Below, in pieces: positions 30,434 through 41,400 of a stretch of DNA of 64,000 bases (position 1 is its first letter; each line of letters opens with the position of its first letter). The DNA comes from Pseudomonas sp. 31-12. Lineage in GTDB: Bacteria > Pseudomonadota > Gammaproteobacteria > Pseudomonadales > Pseudomonadaceae. A model generated the notes under the pieces. It saw only the letters and a list, made by a program, of their open reading frames with translations. It did not search any database and was not told the origin of the DNA. The position numbers and the translations under genes were made by a program. The stretch is from the NCBI RefSeq assembly GCF_003151075.1, contig NZ_CP029482.1, forward strand, positions 5,146,001 to 5,210,000. The letters run 5' to 3'.

Positions 30434-31195
30434 ATGAACACAGAACCGACATTTTTCCGACGCCTGACATCAACTTCCCGCAAATGGCTTTGCGCGATGT
30501 CGGCCGTTTGCCTGTTCAACGCTGGCAGCCCTGCCCTTGCTGACGCGGTTACCTTGCCTGACATACTTATCGGCGTCACTCAGGGCTTTCTTGAATTCAC
30601 CGTAGAGGACTATTTGGCCACCAGTCAAACGGAAGGCCGCTATGAAATCGAGGTCAGCCAGCTCGATCCGCGATTGCGCATGCCCATGTGCGACAAGGAA
30701 TTGACAGCCACGCTGGAGAGCCCTGCGACCCCGATCGGGCGGGTCACGGTCAAGGTCCGCTGCGACAGCACATCCCCCTGGACAGTCTTCGTGCCCGCTC
30801 AAGTCCGCCTGTTTCGGGACGTTGTCACAACCACACGGCCGCTCAAACGCGCCGGAGTCATTGAGCCCGGCGACGTCATGTTGCGCGAGCGGGACATCAG
30901 CCAGATCAACCAGGGTTATTTCACCTCTATGGAACAGGCTGTCGGGCAGAAACTTACCCGACCAACGGTCGCCAATCAGGTGCTGACGCTGGTCCATCTC
31001 GAACAGGCCGAAGTCATCAGCAAGGGCGATCAAGTGGTCATTACCGCCCGCAGTGGTACGCTCAGTGTGCGTATGCCGGGCGAAGCCCTGTCCAACGGCG
31101 GCTTGCGCGAACAGATTCGAGTGAAAAACCTTAACTCCCAGCGGGTCATCAAGGCGCAAGTCATGGCGCCTGGCCAGGTGGAAGTGGCCATGTAG
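30434..31195 (+). CDS. flgA: Flagellar P-ring assembly chaperone FlgA
   Basis: 253 residues. A signal peptide ends AGSPALA-DAV. The mature part has an N-terminal domain with a Cys pair and the C-terminal SAF domain (KRAGVIEPGDVMLRERDI; VTLVHLEQAEVISKGDQVVI). FlgA chaperones FlgI in the periplasm. It diverges from cheV; flgM and flgN follow. The start is uncertain because no ribosome site precedes it; the next in-frame ATG, 63 bp on, would cut the signal peptide. Confidence 0.9.
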   Translation: MNTEPTFFRRLTSTSRKWLCAMSAVCLFNAGSPALADAVTLPDILIGVTQGFLEFTVEDYLATSQTEGRYEIEVSQLDPRLRMPMCDKELTATLESPATPIGRVTVKVRCDSTSPWTVFVPAQVRLFRDVVTTTRPLKRAGVIEPGDVMLRERDISQINQGYFTSMEQAVGQKLTRPTVANQVLTLVHLEQAEVISKGDQVVITARSGTLSVRMPGEALSNGGLREQIRVKNLNSQRVIKAQVMAPGQVEVAM

Positions 31196-31297
31196 AACGA
31201 TCTGTGGGTGAAAGATGGCGCGCCGCCCGGCTGTTCCCTAAACTGTGCAGCAGGCAGGACAAGCGCTGGCGCATGCACGCTCATTGATAAATGGGCC

Positions 31298-31324
31298 TAA
31301 AGTTTTCGCAGGGAGAGCCGAAAA
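31298..31324 (+). promoter_or_regulatory. FliA (sigma-28) promoter of flgM
   Basis: TAAAGTTT-N11-GCCGAAAA: an exact -35 and 7 of 8 in the -10 box (consensus GCCGATAA), with ideal spacing. It lies about 36 bp before the flgM ATG, giving FliA-dependent feedback expression of its own anti-sigma factor. Confidence 0.9.
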
Positions 31325-31359
31325 CATGGCAAGCGTCCAAATACCCAGAGGTTTTTATC

Positions 31360-31686
31360 ATGGTCATCGATTTCAGCCGTTTAAACAGTTCCTCATCACT
31401 TACCGGTAGTACGCGTACCAGCACCGCGAAGGAAACTGCCGAAACCGGCAAATCCGCGCCGCTGAATACCCCGGCCGAACAGGCCAGTACCGCCAAAAGC
31501 GGGGAATCGGTACACCTCAGCAATGAGGCTCAACAGTTGCAGAAGGTCACTGACAAGCTGCGCGATCAGCCTGCCGTCGACAATGCCCGCGTGGCCGAGT
31601 TGAAAGCAGCGATTGCCGATGGCAGCTATAAAGTCGACAGCAACCGTGTAGCCAGCAAACTGCTCAACTTCGAAGCCCAGCGCTAG
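31360..31686 (+). CDS. flgM: Anti-sigma-28 factor FlgM
   Basis: 108 residues from the ATG at 31360; an in-frame ATG 69 bp earlier would overlap the FliA promoter. The N-terminal half is rich in Ser/Thr and disordered. The C-terminal FliA-binding helices include [13 protein letters not shown] and [16 protein letters not shown]. FlgM holds FliA until exported through the finished hook. Confidence 0.93.
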   Translation: MVIDFSRLNSSSSLTGSTRTSTAKETAETGKSAPLNTPAEQASTAKSGESVHLSNEAQQLQKVTDKLRDQPAVDNARVAELKAAIADGSYKVDSNRVASKLLNFEAQR

Positions 31687-31734
31687 GCCACGGCCTGCGC
31701 CAGGCTTTTGGACGCTTAAACCCCAAGGCCAGCC

Positions 31735-32202
31735 ATGCACGACACTAATTTACTGCAACTGATCACCGACGACTTTGCTCCAGCGCAACACTTGCTGGAG
31801 TTACTGCGAACCGAGTCCCTCGCCTTGCACGGTCGTGACATGCCGCTGCTCGAAGATATTCTGGCGCAGAAACAGGCAATGATCATTCTGCTTGAACAGC
31901 ATGGCCGCAAGCGCAGCGAAATCCTCGCCAGCCTGAACCTGCCGATCAATCGTAGTGGCCTGGAGCAACTCGCCAGCCAGTCGAGCATCGGCGATCAGCT
32001 GCTGGAGCAGAGCGACAAACTGACCGATCTCCTGGCTCAATGCCAGGCGGCCAACGTCAACAATGGCCAGTCGATCCTGGTCCAGCAGGCCGCCACGGCC
32101 AACCAGCTGAAAATCCTCACCGGCGGCGAACCACCCGCGCTTTATGATGCCCGCGGATCCACCGCCAAGCTTGCGAAGCCGCGTCCGCTCAGTCAGGCTT
32201 GA
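31735..32202 (+). CDS. flgN: Flagellar chaperone FlgN
   Basis: 155 residues, almost all helical, with the FlgN-type LLELLRTESLALHGRD near the N-terminus. It chaperones the hook-filament junction proteins FlgK and FlgL to the export gate. 48 bp after flgM, so part of the same transcript. Confidence 0.9.
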   Translation: MHDTNLLQLITDDFAPAQHLLELLRTESLALHGRDMPLLEDILAQKQAMIILLEQHGRKRSEILASLNLPINRSGLEQLASQSSIGDQLLEQSDKLTDLLAQCQAANVNNGQSILVQQAATANQLKILTGGEPPALYDARGSTAKLAKPRPLSQA

Positions 32203-32294
32203 GCCTTTGCATAGACACGCCCTATCAAGACACGAAACATGCTGGCAAAATGCTGGCTCGCCGTAGTCATATTTTGCCTGGAGATTGATGAACC

Positions 32295-33041
32295 GTGTTC
32301 AATACCCAAAGCGCGGAAGACGCCCCGCAGCCACCCAAGGTGCTTACCACACCTCTGGAGATCTCCAGCAACCTGCGCCAGCTTCAGGACAGCCATGACC
32401 CGCTGATCATCACCTTCCATGAGCGCACCCAGCGCTTCCAGAGCTATCTGGTGAACGTTGATCGCGACAGCAATACTATCGCCCTGGATGAAATGATCCC
32501 GCGTGACGGTGAACGTTTTTTGCTGGCCGGAGAACCGTTCAAGGTTGAAGGCTTTCACGACGGTGTGCGCATCGCCTGGGAAAGCAATGGCACGCTGACC
32601 ATCGATGAGTCCGACGATACTCGCTGCTATCGTGGCCCCCTGCCCGCTGAAGTGGTCTATCACCAGCGCCGTAATGCGTTCCGTGCGGCGTTGAAACTGG
32701 CGCAACTGGTCAGCGTCGAACTGGGCGGTGACAAACTCAAGTCGACCGTGGGCGGCAAGCTGCTGGATATCTCAGCCACCGGCTGCAAACTGCGTTTTGA
32801 AGGCGACATCACCGCCAGCCTGCAACTGGGCCAGGTCTATGACCGCTTCGTCGCCGCCCTGCCCTTCGGCAACATGACCGCACCGGTCGAACTGCGTTAC
32901 CTGCACTTCGAAGAGAAGATCTCCACCACCTTCGCCGGTGTTCGCTTCCATAACATGAGCGGCCTGGTGCAGCGGCAAGTCGAGCGCTTCGTCTATCAGC
33001 TTCAACGCGAAGCACGACGTTTCGACAAAGACGACATGTAA
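32295..33041 (+). CDS. flgZ: YcgR/FlgZ-type c-di-GMP flagellar brake protein
   Basis: 248 residues from the GTG at 32295. An N-terminal YcgR domain (about 15-115) is followed by a PilZ domain (about 120-235) with the c-di-GMP motif QRRNAFR (RxxxR) and DISATGC. On binding c-di-GMP such proteins act on the motor to slow swimming. Position after flgMN matches FlgZ of P. fluorescens. The terminator at 33061 follows. Confidence 0.9.
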   Translation: MFNTQSAEDAPQPPKVLTTPLEISSNLRQLQDSHDPLIITFHERTQRFQSYLVNVDRDSNTIALDEMIPRDGERFLLAGEPFKVEGFHDGVRIAWESNGTLTIDESDDTRCYRGPLPAEVVYHQRRNAFRAALKLAQLVSVELGGDKLKSTVGGKLLDISATGCKLRFEGDITASLQLGQVYDRFVAALPFGNMTAPVELRYLHFEEKISTTFAGVRFHNMSGLVQRQVERFVYQLQREARRFDKDDM

Positions 33042-33060
33042 TACGGCACTTCAACAAAAA

Positions 33061-33095
33061 ACGGGCAGTCCCTTGCGGTGACTGCCCGTTTTTTT
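33061..33095. terminator. Bidirectional terminator between flgZ and the MFS gene
   Basis: ACGGGCAGTC and GACTGCCCGT stem with an A-run before and a T-run after, between two convergent genes. Confidence 0.9.
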
Positions 33096-33105
33096 ATGCG
33101 CCCGT

Positions 33106-34470
33106 TTAAGGCCTGGCTTCGGTGAAGCTTTGCTCGCGACCCGCGTCCGGGTCTTCGGGTGGTGGATCGGTTTCGGGATCCGGCTCGGGTTCCGGCTCAG
33201 GGTTGATCGGGTTTTGCATCTGGTCCTGTACGACTTGCTCATCGACCCGTGGGTCAAGGCACGCCACCAGCGGCGAACTCGACATGCTGTCCGGCATGGC
33301 CACGTGATGCAGCGGCGCATCTTCGACCTGGTGCAGGTTGGTGACCGCTTTCGGGCGAATCCGCCACACCAGCACCAACGCGAAGAAACTGAAGAAGGCA
33401 TACAACATGTGGCTGCCGAACAGCTTCATCAGGACCCCGGCCACCAACGGCCCGATACTGGCGCCAACGCCGTAGGTCACCAGCAACATCGCGGTCAGGG
33501 ACACGCGGCGATCACCTTCGACGTGGTCATTGGAAAACGCCACGGCCAGCGGATACAGGCAGAACATCACCAGCGAACAGAAGAACCCGGCGACAAACAG
33601 AACCTCCAGCGGCACCTGCTGCATGATGGCCAGCGGCAACGCGGTCAGGGCCAGGACCACCGCAAAGCAGCGGATCAACAACGCCCGGTCATAACGGTCG
33701 GACAGCCAGCCCAACGGCCACTGCACCAGCAGCCCGGCGAAAATGCAGCTACCCATGAACAGACCGACCTGCTCGGTGGATAACCCTTGTTGCGAGGCAT
33801 ACAGCGGCGCCAGACCGTAGAAGGAGCCAATGATCAGCCCCGCCCCCAGCACCGTGCTCAACGACTGCGGCACCCGTTTGATGAAGAACCGCGGTTCCAT
33901 CGGCGCCGGATGCAAGGGCGCCGGGTGAATCCGCCGGGTCAGTGCCACCGGCACCAGGCACAGCGCGAAGCACAACGCGACCAGCATCAGCAGTTCCAGG
34001 CCCAGGGCCGGGTGCATGACCAGAATCAACTGACCAAGTACCAACCCCAGATACGAGGCGATCATGTAGCCGCTGAACACCGCACCGCGCTGCGACGCTT
34101 CGGCCTGCTCATTGAGCCAGCTTTCGATGACCATGTACTGGCACATCATGCCGAGGCCGACGATCACCCGCAGGAAAATCCAGGCCGGCAGCCAGTCGAC
34201 CAGGCCGTGGCCCAACACCGCCGCGCCGACAATCCCGGCGCAGGCCGAATAGGCGCGAATATGCCCGACCCGGGCGATCAGTCGGTGACCGATCTTGCCG
34301 CCCAGCACCAGGCCGAAATAGTTGGCCGCCATCAACGCACCGACCCACAGGCTGTCGACGTTATCCGCCGCCAGGCGCAAGCCCAGATACGTACTCAGCA
34401 AGCCTGAGCCGATCAACATCATCAGCGAGGCAAAATAAAGCGCTCGAAAAGGTTTCCAGATTTGGCGCAT
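33106..34470 (-). CDS. MFS transporter (YcaD-like)
   Basis: 454 residues with about 12 membrane spans. The A-loop motif appears as GGKIGHRLIARVGHIRAY (about residues 57-74), and a second copy is GWLSDRYDRALLIRC. The C-terminal tail (about 395-454) is cytoplasmic and acidic, with a PEPEPEPDPETDPPP repeat. The substrate is unknown; the tail is longer than in the E. coli YcaD relatives. Confidence 0.85.
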   Translation of the reverse strand: MRQIWKPFRALYFASLMMLIGSGLLSTYLGLRLAADNVDSLWVGALMAANYFGLVLGGKIGHRLIARVGHIRAYSACAGIVGAAVLGHGLVDWLPAWIFLRVIVGLGMMCQYMVIESWLNEQAEASQRGAVFSGYMIASYLGLVLGQLILVMHPALGLELLMLVALCFALCLVPVALTRRIHPAPLHPAPMEPRFFIKRVPQSLSTVLGAGLIIGSFYGLAPLYASQQGLSTEQVGLFMGSCIFAGLLVQWPLGWLSDRYDRALLIRCFAVVLALTALPLAIMQQVPLEVLFVAGFFCSLVMFCLYPLAVAFSNDHVEGDRRVSLTAMLLVTYGVGASIGPLVAGVLMKLFGSHMLYAFFSFFALVLVWRIRPKAVTNLHQVEDAPLHHVAMPDSMSSSPLVACLDPRVDEQVVQDQMQNPINPEPEPEPDPETDPPPEDPDAGREQSFTEARP

Positions 34471-34503
34471 CGGCGTTCCGAGCGGCTCCTTGCGGTGAGA
34501 AAC

Positions 34504-34525
34504 GGGCTATCCGAAAAGATAGCCC
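34504..34525 (-). terminator. Hairpin after the glutamine-synthetase-like gene
   Basis: GGGCTATC-CGAAAA-GATAGCCC between the ligase gene and the MFS gene, both minus strand. No T-run follows, so termination is only possible. Confidence 0.45.
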
Positions 34526-34540
34526 GAAGACGACAGGTCG

Positions 34541-35884
34541 TCAGGCCTGGGCCGCCAGGACACGGCGCTCCCAGGGAGTAATTTCATCAAAGAAGCTGGT
34601 CAATTCCATGGTCTTCGAAGCGACGTAGCCTTCGATGAACTCCTTGCCAAACAGTTCCTTCGCCAATTGGCTACGTTTCAGACGCTCAAGAGCGGCATGC
34701 AAGGTACACGGCAACGAAAGATTATCCGGCACCTCGAATTCGCCCTGGATCGCCTCGCTCGGCTCCAGTTGGTTTTCGATGCCATACAAACCGGCGGCCA
34801 GGCTGGCAGCGATCGCCAGGTACGGATTGGCATCGGCCCCCGGCAAGCGGTTCTCGACCCGACGAGCGGCCGGCGAACTGGCGGGAATGCGCAATCCGGC
34901 GGCACGATTGTCATGGGACCAGCAGGCGTTGTTCGGCGAGGCAAACGGATGGCACAAGCGCTGATAGGAGTTCACGTTCGGCGCAAACAGCGCGGTGAAA
35001 TCCGCCATGCCGGACTGCTGGCCACCGATGAAATGACGGAAGGTCGCCGTCGGCTCGCCGGCCTCGTCGCTGAACACGTTACGCCCGCTGCCGATCTCGA
35101 CGATGCTCTGGTGAATGTGCATCGAACTGCCCGGCGTGTGCGCCAGCGGCTTGGCCATGCACACCACGGTCAAACCGTGCTTGAGCGCGACTTCCTTGAG
35201 CAGATGCTTGAACAGGAATGTCTGATCGGCCAGCAACAAAGGATCGCCGTGCAGCAAGTTGATCTCGAACTGACTGACGCCCATCTCGTGCATGAAGGTG
35301 TCACGGGGCAAGCCGAGAGCCGCCATGCAGGCGTAGACCTCACTGAAGAACGGCCGCAAGCCATTATTGGAACTGACACTGAACGCCGAATGACCTTCCT
35401 CGCGTCGACCGTCCAGTCCCAGCGGCGGCTGGAACGGTTGCGTCGGGTCGGGATTGGGCGCGAACACGAAGAATTCCAGCTCGGTCGCCACCACTGGCGC
35501 CAGACCGAGGGCCGCATAGCGGGCGATGACCGCTTTGAGTTGGCCACGGGTCGACAGCTTCGAGCTTTCGCCTGTCAGTTCATCAGCGTCACAAATGGCC
35601 AATGCCCGAGGTTGCTGACTCCAGGGCAAGCGGTGGATGTGCGCCGGGTCCGGCACCAGCGCCAGGTCGCCATCATCACTGCCGTAAAAACGTGCAGGCG
35701 GGTATCCGCCCATGATGCATTGCAGCAGCACACCCCGCGCCATCTGCAAACGACGTCCTTCGACAAACCCCTCGGCGGTCATCACCTTGCCACGGGGCAC
35801 GCCGTTCAAATCCGGCGTAACACATTCAATCTCATCAATGCCCGTCAATCGCTGCGCGATTGAACGCTGGCCATCGGTTGTCAT
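34541..35884 (-). CDS. Glutamine synthetase family ligase (gamma-glutamylpolyamine synthetase-like)
   Basis: 447 residues from the ATG at 35884. Class I GS fold: ATELEFFVF (metal-binding Glu), NLLHGDPLLLADQ, GSSMHIHQS (metal His), NSYQRL and the RVENRLPGADANPYLAIA segment with the conserved Arg and Glu. Size and sequence are nearer to PuuA/SpuI/PauA-type enzymes, which join glutamate to polyamines, than to GlnA. No other polyamine genes are in view, so the amine is unknown. Confidence 0.85.
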   Translation of the reverse strand: MTTDGQRSIAQRLTGIDEIECVTPDLNGVPRGKVMTAEGFVEGRRLQMARGVLLQCIMGGYPPARFYGSDDGDLALVPDPAHIHRLPWSQQPRALAICDADELTGESSKLSTRGQLKAVIARYAALGLAPVVATELEFFVFAPNPDPTQPFQPPLGLDGRREEGHSAFSVSSNNGLRPFFSEVYACMAALGLPRDTFMHEMGVSQFEINLLHGDPLLLADQTFLFKHLLKEVALKHGLTVVCMAKPLAHTPGSSMHIHQSIVEIGSGRNVFSDEAGEPTATFRHFIGGQQSGMADFTALFAPNVNSYQRLCHPFASPNNACWSHDNRAAGLRIPASSPAARRVENRLPGADANPYLAIAASLAAGLYGIENQLEPSEAIQGEFEVPDNLSLPCTLHAALERLKRSQLAKELFGKEFIEGYVASKTMELTSFFDEITPWERRVLAAQA

Positions 35885-35982
35885 GACGCAATCCTTTGTA
35901 ATTGTGCGAGCCGCGAACGGCGACCCGTACAAAATAGGCTCCGCCTGTTCGGAATATCAAGCAGCGCACACAAAAAGAAACG

Positions 35983-36675
35983 TCAGGGCAGATAGAGACT
36001 GAACACACCGCCGCCCAACGGGCCGCCGTTGCTGATTCGGGTGCGCCCGCCCACGCCATTGCGCTGGTGCAGCGCGGCGATTCGTCCGGCGAAGTACAGG
36101 CCCAGGCCGGTGCTGCTACTGCTGTAGTTGATGCCCTGCACATAGTCGGCCTGAAGCTCGATCATCTCGGCCGGGTAACCGTCGCCATCGTCGTTGATGG
36201 TCAGCACCCATTCACCAGCCTCGTCGCCGACGCTGATCAACAGCGCCTGACGCGCGTAACGAAGGGCGTTGGTGATGGTGTTGGCCAGCACCGAGGCCAC
36301 CAGCTCCCGGTCAAAGAAGCCCAGCGGGCTCAGCGGGTCAACTTCATAGGTCGCGACAATGCCGCGACTCGCGAACACTTCCTGATGACAGGCCAGCTGC
36401 GCTTCAAGGAAGTCATCCAGATCATGGTAGGCCGGCTGCAACGGCAGCTGATTGACGCCCAACTTGTACAGCCCCAACAACTGCACCAACATGCCGTTGA
36501 GGTGAGCGAACTCGTACTCGATGACGCCCTGCTCCGGGCTGTGCCGTTCGGGGTCCGGCAGGCGGGCCAGCCATTGGCTGTGGGCCTGCATCAGCATGGC
36601 CAGCGAGTTCTTCATGTCGTGCACGGTGGAGGCAATCACCGTCGAGAAATCCAGTGTCGTGTTGTCTTGGCTCAT
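35983..36675 (-). CDS. Small cytoplasmic sensor histidine kinase
   Basis: 230 residues from the ATG at 36675, overlapping the upstream stop by 4 bp (ATGA). No membrane span or sensor domain. A short dimerisation segment has the candidate phospho-His in STVHDMKNSL (about residue 20). The ATPase domain has ANTITNALRYA, INDDGDGYP and STGLGLYFA. Its obligate partner is the REC-TPR protein encoded just before it. The input must come from a partner protein. Confidence 0.85.
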   Translation of the reverse strand: MSQDNTTLDFSTVIASTVHDMKNSLAMLMQAHSQWLARLPDPERHSPEQGVIEYEFAHLNGMLVQLLGLYKLGVNQLPLQPAYHDLDDFLEAQLACHQEVFASRGIVATYEVDPLSPLGFFDRELVASVLANTITNALRYARQALLISVGDEAGEWVLTINDDGDGYPAEMIELQADYVQGINYSSSSTGLGLYFAGRIAALHQRNGVGGRTRISNGGPLGGGVFSLYLP

Positions 36676-38276
36676 CCGCTGAACGCCTTGATTTTCAGTT
36701 TCTGGTAGCGCGGATAACGCGCGTCGGTGTCGGGCATCATGCCGACCAGTTTCAGGCAGCTCCGACATTCATCCAGCTCGGCCGACGGTACGCTGGTGTC
36801 CGTGCCGTGCAGCAGCGACTGCGCCATGTTCAGCGCAATACTGATGTTCTTCGGTTGCATGTGCAGGGCCTTGCGAAACACCGCCCGGGCTTCCGCCAGG
36901 TTGCCGGTCTTGTACACCTGCACGCCTTGACGGTTGAGTTCGGAGGCCGCGTTGCTCTGGCTGAGGATCGTCGGGTCATCGGTCAGTTTGGCGATGCCTT
37001 GCATCACCACCGGGTCGTCACCGTAGATTTCCGCGCAGTTTTTCAGCATCGACGCGCCGGCGCTCGCCTGACCAAGCATTTGCAGCTGCTTGGCCACCAG
37101 CAACGCCGCTTCGGCGCTCATGAACTGCTCCATGCCATCGAGGCGCATCATCGCCTGCTCGGTGAGCTTCTCGGCGGTTTCGGCGTCGTTGAGCAACAGG
37201 CTGGTGGCTTTCATCAGGCGCGCACGAATCTGCAAGCCAGGGTCGGAAGGATTCTCCTTGGCCACCAGACTGAGGGTCGTGTTGATTTCCAGACGGGTGC
37301 GGGTGTCCAGGCCTTTTTCGCTGCCTTTGCTGATCAAGGCGTGGGCCAGGCCCAGGTTGCTTTCGGCATCCTTGAAACGTGACTGCGCGCCTTGGGACAC
37401 GGCCTGGCGATAAGCCTTGGAGGCCGTGTCGAAATCCTCGTTGGTCATCGCCAGTTTGCCCAGCAACGCTTGCCGGCGCACGGCCAGCGGCGACAGGCGA
37501 ATCGCCTCTTCCAAGACTTTCTGTGCGCCCTTGGTATCGCCTTCGACCACCAGCACGTCGGCCATGCCGTCATACAGCGCTGGCATCATCGGAAACACTT
37601 TCAGGGCTTTTTCGTAGACGCCCTTGGCCTGACTGACCTGGCCGCGCTTGAACAGCAACTTGCCCAGCCCGGCAAACGCCCACGGCAAGGGACGATCGGC
37701 AATGATGCTGTCGTAGAGGCGTTCCAGCGCTTCGTTCTGATTCAGGTCGCGCAAGGCGTCCGCGCGGTAACGCAGGCACAGCGGCGAATAACGGATGTCC
37801 TTCTTGCACAGCTCGATGCAGGCATTGAGCACTTCGAGCGGTTTGCCACGATCGAGCGCTTGCAGGATCGGCTTGAGCAGATTCTTGCGTTGTTCCAGGC
37901 GTTCCAGGCGCTGGGCCAGGCCGGAACGGTTGAACGGCTTGGTCAGGTACGCATCGGGCTCGTGTTCCAGTGCGCTGAGGACCATGGCCTGACTGGTTTC
38001 GGCGGTGACCATGACAAACACACTTTCATGGCTGATCAGCTTCTCGATCATCAAGTCTTCAAGGACTTGCTGGCCGTTCTTCTTGCCGTCGCCCAGGTGG
38101 AAATCCTGCAGGATAAAATCGTAGGCCTTCTGCGAACACATGCGCAGCGCCTGCTCCCCGGTGTCCGCGGTGTCGACGTCCTTGACCCCCAGTTCACGCA
38201 GCATGGACCTGATGGAACTGCGGAAATCCGAGAAATCATCGACGATCAGAAAACTCTTTTGGTGATACGACAGCAT
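36672..38276 (-). CDS. Response regulator with TPR output (REC-TPR)
   Basis: 534 residues. The receiver (about 8-130) has VDDFSD, phospho-acceptor Asp in FILQDFHLGDG (about residue 56) and Lys in YLTKP. The rest is a TPR superhelix (about 150-520), with repeats such as PWAFAGLGKLLFKRGQVSQA and ALYDGMADVLVVEGDTKGAQ. The output is a protein-protein contact, not DNA binding. Forms a two-gene operon with the small kinase downstream. Confidence 0.87.
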   Translation of the reverse strand: MLSYHQKSFLIVDDFSDFRSSIRSMLRELGVKDVDTADTGEQALRMCSQKAYDFILQDFHLGDGKKNGQQVLEDLMIEKLISHESVFVMVTAETSQAMVLSALEHEPDAYLTKPFNRSGLAQRLERLEQRKNLLKPILQALDRGKPLEVLNACIELCKKDIRYSPLCLRYRADALRDLNQNEALERLYDSIIADRPLPWAFAGLGKLLFKRGQVSQAKGVYEKALKVFPMMPALYDGMADVLVVEGDTKGAQKVLEEAIRLSPLAVRRQALLGKLAMTNEDFDTASKAYRQAVSQGAQSRFKDAESNLGLAHALISKGSEKGLDTRTRLEINTTLSLVAKENPSDPGLQIRARLMKATSLLLNDAETAEKLTEQAMMRLDGMEQFMSAEAALLVAKQLQMLGQASAGASMLKNCAEIYGDDPVVMQGIAKLTDDPTILSQSNAASELNRQGVQVYKTGNLAEARAVFRKALHMQPKNISIALNMAQSLLHGTDTSVPSAELDECRSCLKLVGMMPDTDARYPRYQKLKIKAFSG

Positions 38277-38482
38277 CGAAGATTTCCAGGCAATTTGAGA
38301 AGAAGACCATGAGCGTTCGGGTTATCGGCCAGGAGTGCCGTTCCCTTGAGAACTCCAGCCCATCAAGTGTCTCTAAATATTTGAAGGTGTTATTGAAAAA
38401 CGGGATTATCCTGCTTTATTGGAGTGCGTTTATCTCCTCCTGGGCTCAACTCATCCCCCGTTGCCGGTAAAAGGCTGAAGTC

Positions 38483-41400
38483 ATGACCACCACTCCTCCA
38501 ACCTCCACCAATCCAGAGCGAAAGGCCCTGAGCCCCAGCACACTGGACTTCCCGGTGGTCGGCATTGGTGCGTCGGCGGGTGGTCTACAAGCCATCAAGC
38601 TGTTTTTCGAGAACATGCCCCACGACAACGGCATGGCCTTCGTGATCATTCTTCACCTGTCGCCTGACCACCAGAGCATCGCGGACAAAATCATCCAGGA
38701 GTCGACCCGGATGCCGGTGCTGCAGGTCACCGAAACAGTCGCCATCGAGAAAAACCATGTCTACGTCATCTCACCCGCTCAGCGGCTGACCATGAATGAC
38801 GGCATGCTTGAAGTCAGCAGCAACGACCCGCGCGAAGGGCGCCACGCCTCGATCGATCTGTTCTTCCGCGATCTGGCCGAAGTCCATCGCGAGCGCGCAT
38901 TCTGCCTGGTGCTGTCGGGCAGCGGTTCAGATGGCGCAGTCGGTTTGTCACGGATCAAGGAGCACGGCGGCATCACCGTGGCCCAGACGCCGGAAGATGC
39001 CGAGTTTGACGGCATGCCCCGCGCCGCCATCGAGACCGGCAATGTCGACTTGGTGTTGCCGGTGGTGGAAATGCCGCAAAAGCTGCTGGAGCTGTGGCAA
39101 AACTCCCAGGAAATCAGCTTGCCTACCGCCAACGACCCGGAACTGCAAACCTTCGCCTCCGTGTCCGAGCGTGATGCGATACTCGCCGAACAGATGCTCC
39201 ACGACATTCTGATCCAGTTGCGTACCGGCACCGGCCATGACTTCAAGCACTACAAACGCGCGACCGTGTTGCGGCGGATCGAGCGCCGGATGCAGGTCAC
39301 CGCGCAACCCGACCTGGGCGCCTATTTCCGCTACCTGCAAAACAATCCCGAAGAAACCAAGTCCCTGCTGGGCGACATGTTGATTGGCGTGACCAACTTC
39401 TTCCGCGATCGCGAGGCGTTCGAAGCCCTGGAACGTGACGTGCTGCCGCAACTGGTCAGTGCCGCCGTGTCGGCGCAACCCGAAAAAGAAGAAATCCGCG
39501 TCTGGTCCGCCGGCTGCTCCACGGGCGAGGAAGCCTACAGCCTGGCGATGCTGCTCAACGATCAACTGCAACTGGACGCCAGCAAGGCCTCGCTGCAACT
39601 GTTCGCCACCGATATCGACGAGCGTGCGATCAGCATCGGCCGAGCCGGCCTGTACCCGCAAGCGATCGTCACCGATGTGCCGCCGACGCGCCTGCGGCAT
39701 TATTTCGTCAAGGAAGACGACCATTACCGGATTCGCAAGGAGATCCGCGAAAAGGTCTTGTTTGCCAAGCACAGCCTGTTGTCCGACCCGCCCTTCTCGC
39801 AGATCGACCTGATCGTCTGCCGCAATCTGCTGATCTATCTGGATCGCGAAGTACAGCGTGAAATCCTGCAGATGTTCCACTTTGCACTGCGCCCAGGCGG
39901 TTTCCTGTTCCTGGGCTCTTCCGAGAGCGCGGACGCTTGCCACGAACTGTTCGCCCCGGTGGACAAACGCAACCGCATCTTCCGCGCCAAGACCGGCACC
40001 GCCAACAGCCGACGCACCCCGACCATGCCCCGTGGCGGTTACGTGCGTACCAATATTTCCCGTGAGGCACCGCAAAGCGCGGTGCAGCGCAAATTGTCCT
40101 TCGCCGACATTCATCAGCGCGCCCTCGAATGCGCCGCGCCACCTAGCATGATTGTCGACGCCAACGCCGACATCCTGCACATGAGCGAAAGTGCCGGGCG
40201 CTTCCTGCGCCACGTGGGCGGTGAATTGTCGCGCAACCTGCTGACGCTGATCCTTCCCGAGTTGCGTCTGGAGATTCGCACGACGCTGTTTCAGGTCCAG
40301 CAGAGCGGTTTGGTTGTGAAATCCCGCGCGGTGCCGATCAGCCGTGACAACCGGCGCTACAAGGTCGACCTGATGGCGCAACCTTATAAGGACGAAGAGT
40401 CGGACGGCGAGTTTGTCCTGGTGATTTTCGAAGAGGCCGAAGTTGATCCTTCGGAACAGGCCGCCACCACCCTGCTGCAAACTGAAAGCCGGGTGCTGTC
40501 CAACCTTGAACGCGAACTGCAACGCACCAAACTGCATTTGCAGGACACCATTGAACAATCGGAAGTCTCCAGCGAAGAGCTCAAGGCTTCTAACGAAGAA
40601 ATGCAGGCGATCAACGAAGAACTACGCTCGGCCACCGAAGAACTGGAAACCAGCAAGGAAGAACTGCAGGCGATCAACGAAGAGCTGCTGACGGTCAACT
40701 ACGAGCTGAAAACCAAAGTCGAAGAAACCGACAAGATCAACGACTACCTGACCAACCTGATCGCCTCGACCGACATTGCCACGGTGTTCGTCGACCGAAA
40801 CATGCGGATCAAATGGTTCACGCCGCGCGCCACGGACATCTTCAGCATGTTGCCGGTGGATACCGGCCGCTCGCTGCTCGACATCACCCATCGCCTGCAC
40901 TACGACGATCTGGCGGGCGACGCGGCATTGGTCTTTGAATCATTGAACATGATCGAGCGCGAGGTCAGCAGCACCGACAACCGCTGGTACATCGCCCGCC
41001 TGCTGCCCTACCGCTCCAGCGAAGACCATATCGACGGCACGGTGCTGACCTTCATCGACATCACCAAACGCCGCGCCGCCGAAGAAGAACTGCGCCTGGG
41101 CGAAGAACGCATGCGCCTGGTGGCTGAAAGCACCCGTGATTACGCGATCATCACTCTTGATGAGAAAGGGGTGATCACCAGCTGGAACAAAGGCGCCGAG
41201 CTGATCTTCGGCCACAGCAAGACCGAAGCCGAAGGCGCTTACTACGATTTCATTTTCTCGCCGGAAGATCGCGCCGCCGGTGTGCCTGAAAACGAACTGC
41301 TGGCCGTGCGCACCCACGGCCGCAACGATGACGAGCGCTGGCACATGCGCAAGGATGGCAGCCGGTTCTTTTGCAGTGGCGAGGTGACCCTGCTCAGCGG

